Shown here in pieces: positions 22,560 to 32,648 of a DNA stretch of 64,000 nt. Where the stretch lies: NCBI GenBank assembly GCA_021397835.1, contig JAJFZO010000799.1, positions 3,100,001 through 3,164,000 of the forward strand. The letters are read 5' to 3'. The DNA comes from Moringa oleifera (taxonomy: Eukaryota > Streptophyta > Magnoliopsida > Brassicales > Moringaceae). Every line of letters begins with the position of its first letter. Within the stretch, counting starts at the first letter, position 1. Under the pieces are notes generated by a model. It searched no databases and was not told the DNA's origin. It saw nothing but the letters and a program-made list of their open reading frames with translations. A program made the position numbers and the translations under genes.

Positions 22560-25382
22560 AATGATGCACTTATCAAGGGGTAGAAAATATATGCCATTAG
22601 TCATTGAAAAGTAGTTTTATTAGCTCATCACTTTCTTTAGCACATGTAAAGGAAACATTGTTATCTCCATCCTAGAAAGAAAAATCACTAATAGCTTTTT
22701 TGGTGGCTTGAAAGAGTGTAATGTAATTATCTTCACCCTAGAAACCTCAATCAACAATAGCTTCTTTAGTAGCTTTAGGGAAAGGAACGTAGTTATCCTC
22801 ACCATTAAGAGTAAAATCATCAATAACTTCTTTAGTAGCTTGAGGGAGTCGAGAGTAGCTATCTTCTCCTTGAAAAATCTAATCAACAGTAGTAGTTCAA
22901 TAGCTTTAGGGAGGAAGGAGTAATTATCTTCACCTTGAAAATCCCAATTAATAACAGCTTCTTCAGCCACTTTAAAAGGCAGGGAGTAGTTATCTTCACC
23001 TTAGAAAACCTAATCAATAATAGCTCCTTCAGCAGCTTTAGGAAATGGGAAGTAGTTACATTCACCTTGGAAAGCCCAATCAACTATAGCTTCTTCAACA
23101 GCTTTAGGGAGCGGGGAATAGTTATCTTCGCCTTCGAAAGCCCAATCAATAATAGCTCCTTTAGCAACTTTAGGAGGCAGAAAGTAGTTGTCTTACCATG
23201 GAAAGCCCAATGAACAATAGCTCCTTCAAGAACTTTAGCGAGCGAAAAGCAGTTATATTCAACTTGAAAAGCCTAATGAACAGTAACTCCTTTAGTAGCT
23301 TTAAAGAGCGAAAAGTAGTTATGTTTATCTTAAAACACCTAACTAACAGTAGTTCTTTCAGCAGCTTTCAAAGGCAGGAAGTAGTTATCTTCACCCTTGA
23401 AAGCATAATCAATAGTAGCTCCTTCAAAAGCTTTTAGGAGAACAAAGCAGTTATCTTTACCTTAAGCCCAAGTAATAATAACTCCTTCAGCAGCTTTAAG
23501 AGTGAGGGGTAGTTATCTTCACCTTAGAAAGCCCAATAAACAGTAGCTCCTTCAATAACTTCAGAGTGCAAAGAGTAGCTATTTTCGTCTTGGAAAGCCT
23601 AATTAATAATGGCTCCTTCAGAAGCTTTAATGAGTGGAATGTAGTTATCTTTACCGTAAAAATCCCAATCAATAGTAGCTCCCTCAATAGCTTTAGAGAG
23701 CATAATGTAGTTATCTTCACCTTGAAAGCCCTAATTAATAATAACTCCTTCATTAGCATTAGGAAGTGGAAAGGCGCTATTTTCACCCTAGAAAGCCTAA
23801 TCAACTGCAACTCCTATAATAGCCTTAGAGAGCGGGGAGTAGTCATCTTCAACTCGGAAAGTCCAATCAACGTTAGTTCCTTTAGCTACTTTAGGGAGTA
23901 GGGAGTAGTTATCTTCTCCCTCGAAAGCATAATTAATAGTAACTCCTTTAGTAGCTTCGGGGAGCAAAGAGTACTCACATTTACCTTAGAAAGCCCAATA
24001 ATCAATAGCTCCTTCAGCAACTTTAGGCAGCTGGGAGTAGTTATATTCAACCTAAAAAGCCCAATCAATAGTAGCTCCTTCATTAGCCTAAAGAGTAGTT
24101 ATCTTCACCATGTAAAGCCCAATCAACAGTAACTCCTGAAAGAATTTTAATGAATGGGAAGTAGTTATATTCATCTTAGAAAGACTAATCAATAGTAGCT
24201 TTTTCAACAGCTGCAACTGGTGAAGCTTTTTTCACAAGTTTAGGAAGCGAGGAGTAGTTATGCTTACCTTTGAGAGCACAATTAAAAGTAGCTTCTTCAA
24301 TAATTTTTAGTAATAGAGAGTAGTTATCTTCACCCTGGAGAGCCAATTAATAGTATCTCCACCCTAAAAAGTCCAATTAACAGTAGCTCTTTCAACAACT
24401 TTAAGGGAATAGGGAATAGTTATCTTCACCATAGAAAGCCTAATCAATAGTAGCTTTTTCAGTAATTTTAAAAAGTGGAGAATAGTTATCTTTACCTCAG
24501 AAATCATAATTAACCGTGGTTCCTTCACTAGCTTTAGGGAGTGGGATGTAGTTATCTTTTCCCTAGAAATCTCAATCAATAGTATTTCTTTCAGCAGCTT
24601 TATGGAGTGAAGAATTGGTAATCTTCACCTTGGCAAGGCATATAAATAGTAGCTTTCCCAGCTTTAGAGAGTGGTAAGTGCTTATCTTTACCATGGTTAA
24701 AGCAATTAAGAGTAGCTCCTTAAGTGCGTTTAAGGAATTGAAGATTATTATCTTCATCTTGGCTAGTAAAATCACAGCAGCTGCTTCAATGGTGTTAAGG
24801 AGTCAAAGTTTGGTACATTTATTCTAGAGGACCTAATGCATGGAGCCAAATACATGAATGTTATGAGGAAAGAATGGGCCATCATTGTTGGTTGGAGTTT
24901 CAAGAGTAGAAGTAGAAGATAAGAGTAGTAAAGCTTGAAAGTCATTCAATATGCGCATCACATGTTCTTCAACTTATGTAACCTGTCAATAATGAAATCC
25001 AACTCGTTTTCCAAATTTATACTTATGAAAGTCTTTAAGTTCCCTATAAAATCCACTATTCTCTTTCCTCTTGCTATCCCTAGTTTCACACTTCAGTAGT
25101 TTGACTGTTTCAAAAGAACGATAATAGAAGCCCTAATGGCAACGTCCATCGATTTAAGAGTAGTGTTATGAAGAAAAGCAACAATGAAGATTTTGACAGA
25201 GGAATGGCCAAAAGAGTACATGATATTGTGATTGGAGGAAAAAGAGGAAACTAAGAGAGCCACTTACGCGTTACAAAGCAGAAACAACTCAGCAGCCTTG
25301 TTGATCTCTTACTGAAGGTGGTAGATCTTTGCTTCTTCATTTTACGCTTTTTCTTTAGGATCTTTCTTCTTTTTACTTAGAA
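22560..25382 (-). pseudogene. MADS-box pseudogene, copy D, with expanded C-terminal repeat
   Basis: The 5' part (about 24,780-25,378) is a diverged copy of the MADS gene: MADS domain, linker and the conserved upstream region to about 25,580 can be traced. Its start codon is changed (ATG to AAG at 25,378-25,376), and many frameshifts and stops are present. The 3' end at 22,560-22,680 matches the MADS C-terminus and stop region; in the MADS frame it still reads AEEAVINWDFQGEDNYSFLPKA before breaking. Between them the original three 22-codon repeats are replaced by about 2.1 kb of tandem 66-bp units. The gene is dead now. Whether the long form was ever translated cannot be seen. Confidence 0.8.
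22685..24785. repeat. 66-bp tandem array, about 30 units, inside MADS copy D
   Basis: The consensus plus-strand unit begins ACAGTAGCTCCTTCAGCAGC, continues with TTTAGGGAGTGGGGAGTAGT and TATCTTCACCTTGGAAAGCC, and closes with CAATCA, 66 bp in all. Most units keep 60-66 bp with substitutions of a few to about 25%. Read in the MADS frame on the minus strand a unit gives (V/I)DWAFQGEDNYS.LPKAAEGAT, matching the repeats in the intact gene. The minus-strand Leu/Lys-rich and plus-strand Ser/Asn-rich open frames here are shadows of the repeat. Confidence 0.9.
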
Positions 25383-25582
25383 AAAGAGCTTGAAACAGTG
25401 AAAAAGTAGAGAAAAAGATATTTGAAGTGGAGGTGAAATTAAAATCCTTAATTTGTAGTGGATTGTTAACTTGGTATGTATATAGTAATGATAGCTTGAG
25501 CAGCACGTTTTAAGATCACTCTTCTTACAAACTTGAGATTTCGTCTTCCCCACTATGGGTCTCTGTCTTACCAAGTTTTTTA

Positions 25583-26503
25583 AAATTTTAATTACATAAC
25601 TTGATTAATTTTTAAAATTGCTTTGTTTTAATAATTTAATTATCCCAATTTACTATATGATTAAAAAAGTACACATTACCAAAATCATTTAATGATGATT
25701 AATTGTATTATTTTATTCATTAATCATGTACTTTCTTCTAAATATCATTGCTGGTTAGTTTCATCAAATTGGCTATTATGCATTCATAAATATAAAAATA
25801 ACGTATTTTATTCATAATTTTAAATTAAAATTTACTAAAAAATTATATTTATTTAAAGTTTGAATTTTTGTTAAATTTTAAGTGTAAAATTTTTTTCTAT
25901 AAATTTTTACTAATATTAACATTTTTATGACTGTACATAATGTGCATCTGAGTTTTATTTTTGTAATTATCTTCACATCATTTTAAACATTAACAAAACA
26001 AAAGTTTTTTTTTTTTTAAAATTATATTTTACATATTCTTACCAATTTTAATGCACAAACATATATATATATATTAACAGTATTTTAAAAAGTATTGATA
26101 TAACTACATAATTAGAAATTAATTTTAAAATCTAATAAAAATTTAGTTTTCAAATATATATAATTTTTTTAATATAAATATCAATTTGAGAATGCGAGAA
26201 AAAACGTATAACTTTGATATAATTAATTTTAAATCTAATTTTAATAATTTAAAATACTATTCATTTTTTACATGTAAGAAGTAATTTAAATTTTAAATAA
26301 ATGTTAAGAAGAAATAATTGTACAACCTTGTTCGAAAGACAATTTTCACATGTCATGTCAATGTTGGATGTCATTTATCCTTTTATTCCATAGTAAAACA
26401 AAATTTGAATGTGTTAAATTAAATAATTAACACCATCAATTTAACAATAATTATGTATAAACAAAATGTATTAATAAATAAAAATTAATTAAATAAAATA
26501 AAA
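25583..26503. repeat. AT-rich duplicated flank, no gene seen
   Basis: Partner of 28,825-29,925. The part from about 26,330 to 26,503 matches 29,755-29,925 clearly (CATGTCATGTCAATGT, then ACACCATCAATTTAACAA). This is the 3' flank of the At3g17950-like pseudogene. Confidence 0.7.
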
Positions 26504-26830
26504 TTAATTTAAGCTTATATCATCGTTATGTATCTTTCTCAAACTCAATGAAACTGGAAATTCACAACTCACACTACGAGTGGAACTCCTTTTCTTGCCA
26601 TTTATGCCAGTTGAAGGTAGAACCCGTACATTTAGGAACAACACTCTTCTATTAATCCCCTCTTGCAGCATTACCATCACCTTTTCTAACTCCACTATCG
26701 TGTTGTAAAATGCCTAGTCCTCGAATCTCCTCTTTACCTCTAAATTCTAGTTGGGGCAAGTCAACTTCTTGTCTCTATCATCCCTGCAGAGTTACCACTT
26801 CCTCCTCAGATGGTGGCCCTCAGCCACGAT
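26504..26830 (-). pseudogene. At3g17950-like pseudogene, 3' part only
   Basis: The minus strand reads MELEKVMVMLQEGINRRVLF and ends FPVSLSLRKIHNDDISLN, matching the C-terminal third of the gene at 29,926-30,595 (ELEGVMVRQQEGSNGRVLF, FPVSLS). Upstream similarity continues with frameshifts to the Arg-rich tract and stops at 26,830, where a TRIM element begins. Exon 1 and most of exon 2 are missing. Almost all differences from the intact gene change G or C to A or T, so the GC-rich exon has become AT-rich. Confidence 0.82.
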
Positions 26831-27430
26831 TGTATTAGAGTCCCACGTTGGTTAAGTATATTGTAATGATCCAATATATAATGTAAGGGCAATCTTTAGC
26901 TAGGAAGTTGATTTTAGTAGGATATATTAGGCCCAATATCCTTTCTAATGTGGTATCAGAGTAGAGCTTAGTTTCACAATGTTTGATTTACCAAAATCGA
27001 TTTGTCTGCAACTGTATGACATGATCCACATTGTGCATGAGAAGGTGTATTAGAGATTCATATTGGCTAAAAATATTATAATGATGCAATATCTATGGTG
27101 AAGGTAATCCTTACATAGCAAGCCGATTTTGTTAAGGTATGTTAGCTCTAATAGAGCAAGGCCAATTTTTTCAATGTTGGATCTTCTAAAATCGATTTCT
27201 CTACTACTATATAGCATCGTCCATGATACATTTGAAGGGGTGTACAAGATGAGTGCAATCCTTACTTAGCAAGTCAATTTTGCTAAGGTATGTTTGGCCT
27301 GATATCCTCTCTAATATAGTATTAGAGTAGGACCTAGCTTTGTAATGTTGAATCCTCCAAAATCAATTTCTTTGCAGTTATATCGCATGGTCCACATCGT
27401 GCGTAAGGGGAGTATATTAAAATCCCACAT
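26831..27430 (+). mobile_element. TRIM-type LTR element in tandem form
   Basis: An LTR-like unit starts TGTATTAGAGTCCCACGTTGG at 26,831 and ends near 26,949. It is followed directly by TGGTATCAGAG (26,951), the standard primer-binding site complementary to initiator tRNA-Met. The unit starts again at 27,046 and, internally shortened, near 27,238, and a truncated start is seen at 27,408. Internal segments are about 80-100 bp with a short purine run (AAGGGG) before each new LTR. No coding capacity. This is the form of a terminal-repeat retrotransposon in miniature with extra LTR copies. It sits at the broken end of the At3g17950-like pseudogene. Confidence 0.65.
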
Positions 27431-28190
27431 TAGCTATTGAGGTTTGGTTCAATACCTAAAATGCAAATGATAAAGAGAGAAAGAATTAGTATAAAGAACA
27501 AAAATTAACTAAAAAACTGGAAACAAATTCCTTCTTATTGCTTTATCATACATTGTACATACATGAAACTATCTGTACACATTATAAACCAATAATACAA
27601 TGACATATACACCTAACTAACCACTTAACTAACTAAAAAGTTAACTAACTCTAATTGCTCTTCGCTTCAGGATGGATGGTGAATATCTTTCACTGCCGCC
27701 TTGGGAAGAAACTGGAAAAGAAAATTAGAGGCTTAGTAAATGCATCTACAAGTTAATGAGAGGATCGAATCAACATAATTTTATGTTACCCGTAAGAACA
27801 AGATCTTGGATAGTATGACAATCGATTTTTACGTATTTAATGCATTGTGAAAAGTAGGATTAGAAACTATGTCTATGAAAACTTTGTTGTCATAAAATAA
27901 CAGTGCCAAAAGAGAGAGAAACTTAAAGATCTTTAAGAAGTTAATGAATCCAACCAATTTAATTAATGACGGGGTCATGGCCTAAAATTTCGCTTCGACA
28001 AAGCTACGCGACACACTAGATTGCTTCTTGATTTTCTATGAAACTAAAGAATTACCAAGGAAGAAACAAAATCCAATGACAAGCCTCCACGAATCAAGAC
28101 AAGCACCAAAAGTAGAGTTAGAGAAGGCCTTCAATTGGGACGAAGAGGAAAGTGAAGAAAAATAGAGACTTTGCCTTAAAGATTTCTTAA
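27431..28190 (-). mobile_element. Ty1-copia fragment (RNase H end)
   Basis: Translated pieces on the minus strand follow the order of a copia RNase H domain: CLDSWRLVIGFCFFLGNSLVSF (family D...R.S.SG...FLG..LISW), then SFVEAKF.AMTP, LLFYDNKVFIDIVSNP.FH and KYVKIDCHTIQDLVL, with frameshifts. The family pattern includes the DNKAA.xIAxNPxxHxRTKHIEID motif. The gag, integrase and reverse transcriptase parts are absent. The remaining 27,431-27,660 may be 3' end or LTR sequence. Confidence 0.65.
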
Positions 28191-28254
28191 GGTAGCCTAA
28201 GATAAGAAAATATAATGGAGACATGCAAAATGTGTTCATTTTTACATAACAAAT

Positions 28255-28815
28255 GAAAAGCCTACTAAATAATAGCTCTTTCAACACTTTTAACGAGCTA
28301 GGAGTAGTGATATTCATCTCAAAAAACCCAATAAAAAATAACTCCTTCAACAAAAAGCGGGAAATGATCATCTTCACCCTTGAAAATGCAATCAACATTA
28401 GCTCATTTAGCAGCATTAAAGAGTAAAGAGTAGTTATCTCCAACCTACAAAGCCCAAGCAACAATAGCGCTTTCAACAGCTTTAGGGAGTGGGGAGTAAT
28501 TATCTTTACCTAGAAAGCCTAATCAATAATAACTCTTTCAGCAGCTTTAAAGAGCGAAGATTAGTTACCTTTACCCTAAAAAGCCTAATCAATATTAACC
28601 CCCTCAATAACTTTAAAGTGTACAAAGCGAGGAGTAATTATCTTTTTCCTTAAAACGCTCAATTAATAGTAGCTTATTCAGTAGCTTTAGAGAATGAAGA
28701 GTAGTTTTCATTCTAAAAAACCCAATTAACACCGAATCTTTTAGCTTTAGAAAGTGAAACGTAGTTACCTTCTCCTTGAAATCCTAATTAGTACTCTTTC
28801 AGCAACTTTAGAGAG
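28255..28815. repeat. 66-bp tandem array stub (MADS copy E)
   Basis: About eight or nine diverged units of the same 66-bp repeat as in copy D (AATAGCTCTTTCAACA, then AGTAGTTATCTTCACC). They lie directly after the duplication-edge sequence at 28,190-28,255 and before the shared AT-rich flank. No MADS-domain part remains, so the copy E gene body was lost by deletion. Confidence 0.8.
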
Positions 28816-29925
28816 AAGAATGATTAATTGTATTATTTTATTCATAAAAATGAACCATGTACTTTTTTTCAAATATCATTTTCCATAATTTTATTAAGTT
28901 CGTTATTATGTATTTATAAATATAAAAATAATATATTTTATTTATAATTTTAAGTTAAAATTTATAAAAATTATATTTATTTAAAATTTATATTTTTATG
29001 AAATTTTTTACATGAATTTTTGCTGATAATTTATTATTAATATTAATATTTTTACATCTAATTTTTATTTATGTAATTATAACTCTAACACCTTTTTAAA
29101 TATTGTCAAAATAATTTTTATTTTATTTTAAAAATATTTATATTTTATAATTTTTATTAATTTTGATAAAAATATTTTGATTTTAATAATATTTTAAAAA
29201 ATTAAAATAACATTATAAATAAATATTATAGGCATATTACTTATTAATGATAATTAATTATATTATTTTATTTATAAAAACAAATCATATATATTTTTAA
29301 TATTACTGTGTGTAATTTTATCAAATTAATTATTATATATTTATAAATATAAAATTAATAATTTATTCATAATTTTATATGAAAATTTATAAAAAAATTA
29401 AACTTATTTCAAATTTTTATATATTTTTAAATTTTTAATGTAAAATTAGATAACATGTATTTAAATGATTATTTAAATATATTTTTAATATTTATATTAT
29501 ATATATTTTTATTAAATTTAATAAAAAACATTTTGTTTATTGAATAATAAATAAAATATATAAATAAAAATTATATATATTACATATATTTATAAAATTA
29601 AAAAAATTTAAAATTTTAAAAATATAAATTTAAAATAAATTGTAATTTTTTATATATTAATTTAAGATTACAAATAAAATATATATTTTAATATAATTAA
29701 TTTTAAATTCAATTTTAATAAATATCAAGAAGAAACAACTATACAACCGTCTTTAAGAAAAACAATTTTGGCATGTCATGTCGATGTCGGAGACCTTTTA
29801 TCCTTTGATTACGCGATAAAGCCAAACTTTAATGTATTAAATAAAATCACCAACACCATCAATTTAACAACAATTAAGTATGAACACAATGGATTAATAA
29901 ATAAAAATCAATTAATTAAATAAAA
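28816..29925. repeat. AT-rich duplicated flank, no gene seen
   Basis: Shares segments with 25,600-26,500 and 21,150-21,390, and repeats part of itself (28,830-28,990 and 29,245-29,400). Probably includes the 3' UTR of the next gene near 29,800-29,925. Confidence 0.65.
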
Positions 29926-30595
29926 TCAATTTAAGCCTACACCGCCACCGCACATCCCGCTCAGACTCAGCGAAACTGGGAATCTACAAAGCGCGCTGCC
30001 AGTGGGACTCCCTCCCTCGCCGTCTACGCCAGCCGGAGGCAGAACCCGTCCATCCGCGAACAATACCCGTCCGTTACTCCCCTCCTGCTGCCTCACCATC
30101 ACCCCTTCCAGCTCCGCCGCCGCGCCGTAGAATGCCCCGTCCCCGAACCTTCTCTCCACCTCCAGATACTCGCCGAGGGAAGCCGGCTTCCCGTCTCCGC
30201 CGTCCCTGCAGAGACGCCACCACCTTCTCCGACGGCGGCGCTCAGCCGCGGCGGCAGCGGGGCCTCTTCTCTTATTGTTGGGCTTGGGGCGGGGCAGCGC
30301 GGGGGAGGCGTGGGCGTCGCGGTGGTGCTGAGAGGGGGCTCTGAATGTAATGGCGGGAAAGTTGACGCCCATCAGGGTTCCGAGCGTGGTGCTTCTGTCA
30401 TGGAAGAAAGAGCCTGTGGACTGGCCAACAAGAAAAGCAAAAACAGTAAGCAATGAAAGAAAAGAGAGGAGAAATGGAAGGAAGCTGAAAGTGGGTTTTC
30501 AATTTAGTAACCTCAGTATCAAGATCGGAAGAGGAAATGGAAGAGATGGTTGGGGATGAGGCTGGAGGAAGCAAGTCGTTGATTGGATCTAGCAT
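29926..30595 (-). CDS. At3g17950-like protein of unknown function, two exons
   Basis: Exon 1 is 30,595-30,512 (28 codons, MLDPINDLLPPASSP...SSSDLDTE) and exon 2 is 30,420-29,926 (STGSFFHDRSTTLGTLMGV onward). The intron of 91 bp is GTTACT...GGCCAG, phase 0. The 192-residue product has a Ser-rich N-terminus, the FFHDRSTTLGTLMGV block, a basic Arg run then WWRLCRD, the block SLGEYLEVERRFGDGAFYG, and a C-terminal GRVLFADGRVLPP...CRFPVSLS. These blocks and the intron position match Arabidopsis At3g17950 as I recall it, a conserved plant protein of unknown function. Exon 2 is GC-rich against its surroundings. A decayed partial copy lies at 26.5 kb. No known catalytic motif is seen. Confidence 0.88.
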
Positions 30596-31059
30596 GTTTA
30601 GGGTTTTTGGTTGGATGATTGGAATGGTGAGGAAGATAGTGATGCTTTCTTTCCTTTGAGGAATCTGCTTGTTACAAATGATTAACATCTGATGCAGCTG
30701 TCTGCCCTTTTTATCAAAGTCCATTTTTTTTTTCCATCTTTATATTTTTTGTTACTTTTTTAAAATTATTTTTGTCAAAAAGGAAAAAAAAATGAAAATG
30801 ATGAACAAACATGACATGAGTATTCAACACAAAGTCATAGAGCTCTTATCATATTAACACATCCATTTATATACATATAAAGTGCATCTTCTTCTTAACT
30901 TAACTAAAAATATATAATTGACATATAACTTCATTTTATTTATTGATCCAAAGTACCAATGTACACTGTCAAACCAAGATCTAAAGGAAAAAAAAAAAGG
31001 TTCTGAAAAGAGAAAACCCTTTAATTGATCTCGACTAAAATTAACCATAATTAATCAAT
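30596..31059. other. Intergenic region between two minus-strand genes
   Basis: Contains the probable promoter and 5' UTR of the At3g17950-like gene (30,596-30,730), then AT-rich 3' flank of the HARBI1-like gene. No additional gene is seen. Confidence 0.5.
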
Positions 31060-32091
31060 TTACATGGTTGATAAGTCGCGGATGTAATCGTCCCACATTT
31101 CAGATGCAATGCCATCTCGAAACTGTGAACAAACTTCTTCCTGGTCAGTTTCAAAAGCTATGTCCACTCCCTGGGACTCAACATGCATCATTGGCTGTTC
31201 TACTTCTAATGCTGGCAATGAATGTCCGTTGCATACCACACTCCCTTGTTCATACATTTTAAAAAGCAAATCATCAGGCTTCTCCCTGCGGATGAAATTG
31301 TGTATTGCACATGCTGCAACAACCAATTTCACCTGTGTTTGTAATGGGTATGGTGGAGCTGCCATCAAAATTGGGAACCGTTCTTTTAATGCCCCGAATG
31401 TTCGATCAGTGGCATTTCGTAAGGAAAAATGTCGCTGATTAAATAACTCCTTGGCGTCTTGCGGATGATAGCCAGAAGGTGATTCTTTCAACTGATATGC
31501 AACGCCCTGATATGGGGCAATGAAGCCTGGCATATTTGCATACTTGTTGTCCACCAGGTAGTATTTTCCTGCACCATACCAAATTTTCAATCCAATTGAC
31601 ACGAGTAACACCTTCAGAGGGGGATACGAAGGATCTTATTTTTCAATAAATAAATAAATATATATATATATATATGAATTCTTTTTGTAATGCTAGATCT
31701 TAAATTGCAGTCCAATATGCCAATTCACTTGGCAGCCAAAAGTCCTTCCAGTAAGTTGTGATGTAAAAGATACAATGTACCTTCGGGGACCTGCAATTTG
31801 CTACGCCTTGTAAGTGCTGAATGCAGAACTCGCAGATCTGATGCTGACCCCTCCCAGCCTGCTAGAACGTAATGAAACTTCAGATCAAATGAACAAGCTG
31901 CCAGAACATTTTGTGAAAGTAATCCATTCTTGTTTCGGAAGGGTCCTTGCTCATCCACACCCACCATCACCGGAATGTGTATGCCATCAACAGCTCCCAC
32001 ACAGTCCTAGAAGATCATAATTAAAATTTGAGAGTTAATTTAGAAAGAAATTGTCCGCTAAATACACAGACGAACACTCCCTCCCTCCTAG

Positions 32092-32151
<60 letters not shown>

Positions 32152-32634
32152 GGCCAAAAAATTAATGAAAAAGAAAAACCACTGCAGAATTACCTTGAAA
32201 TATGGATAAAATCTAGGATCTTCTGAGATTTGCTGTGGAACGTCAGAACCTGGGGGCTGGAAGAAATCTAAAGAGATTGCCATTATTGCATTCAGAACAT
32301 TGTTGAAATGGCGACTAATGGTTTCTCCTGAATATCTGAACAACTCTTGAACAGCTCGAGTTCGCAGATTATGGCCAACAATGAACAAAAATATAGCTAA
32401 CTGCTCCTCAATCTTGATTCGATTTGTATGACGCAGTAAGCCTTTGGCTTGCAGAATATCACACAACTTGTAAAATACTGGTTTATCCATGCGGAAATTT
32501 TCCAAACAACGTTCATTTTGACCATTTAGTACTTCATCTACGAATTTTGTGCCATTAGATGCAAGATGTTGTCCCAGTTCTCTGGATATATGATTCCCAT
32601 AAACTCCATCCTTCTCATCATCAGAACTCTCCAT
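31060..32634 (-). CDS. HARBI1/ALP1-like PIF-Harbinger-derived nuclease protein, three coding exons
   Basis: Exons are 32,634-32,194, 32,006-31,781 and 31,568-31,060. They join in frame (..PYFK|DCVGAVDG.., ..VPEG|KYYLVD..) to give 391 residues. The N-terminal helical part has FRMDKPVFYKLCDIL and ELFRYSGETISRHFN. The DDE_Tnp_4 nuclease core follows with GAVDGIHI (Asp154), WEGSASDLRVLHSAL (Asp204), LVDNKYANMPGFIAPY and LRNATDRTFGALKERFPIL (Asp277), then AACAIHNFIR. PIF/Harbinger transposases have Glu where Asp277 stands. There are no terminal inverted repeats nearby and clean plant-type introns, so it looks like a domesticated gene, not a transposon. Relatives such as Arabidopsis ALP1 act in chromatin complexes. 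An acceptor 14 bp before the ATG (32,649) implies a 5' UTR intron. The start could alternatively be an in-frame ATG at 32,658 if that intron is absent. Confidence 0.88.
32092..32149. repeat. 58-base poly-C tract in intron 1 of the HARBI1-like gene
   Basis: An uninterrupted run of 58 C followed by four G, inside the 187-bp intron between coding exons 1 and 2. On the coding strand it is poly-G. Such long pure C runs are rare in plant DNA and hard to sequence, so its length is uncertain. Confidence 0.95.
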
Positions 32635-32648
32635 GATAAAACCAACCT

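Noticed and set aside
22620..24775. Many open frames of 65-111 codons on both strands, Leu/Lys-rich or Ser/Asn/Phe-rich
   Set aside because: They are alternative-frame readings of the 66-bp array and do not have starts or ends of their own; the ancestral frame is the MADS one, which is broken.
22685..24785. CRISPR-like or satellite array
   Set aside because: Units are contiguous 66-bp coding-derived repeats with no unique spacers, in a plant genome, and they align with repeats inside the intact MADS gene.
30132..30344. 70-codon Arg/Pro-rich plus-strand frame
   Set aside because: Shadow of the GC-rich exon 2 of the At3g17950-like gene on the other strand.
31725..31780. Extension of HARBI1-like exon 2 (TLYLLHHNL...)
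   Set aside because: It reads through a donor site (GAAG|GTACAT); joining to 31,568 restores the conserved VPEGKYYLVD segment.
32035..32193. Extension of HARBI1-like exon 1 through a poly-Gly run
   Set aside because: The Gly run is the poly-C tract of intron 1; splicing at 32,194 to 32,006 restores the conserved YFKDCVGAVDG segment.
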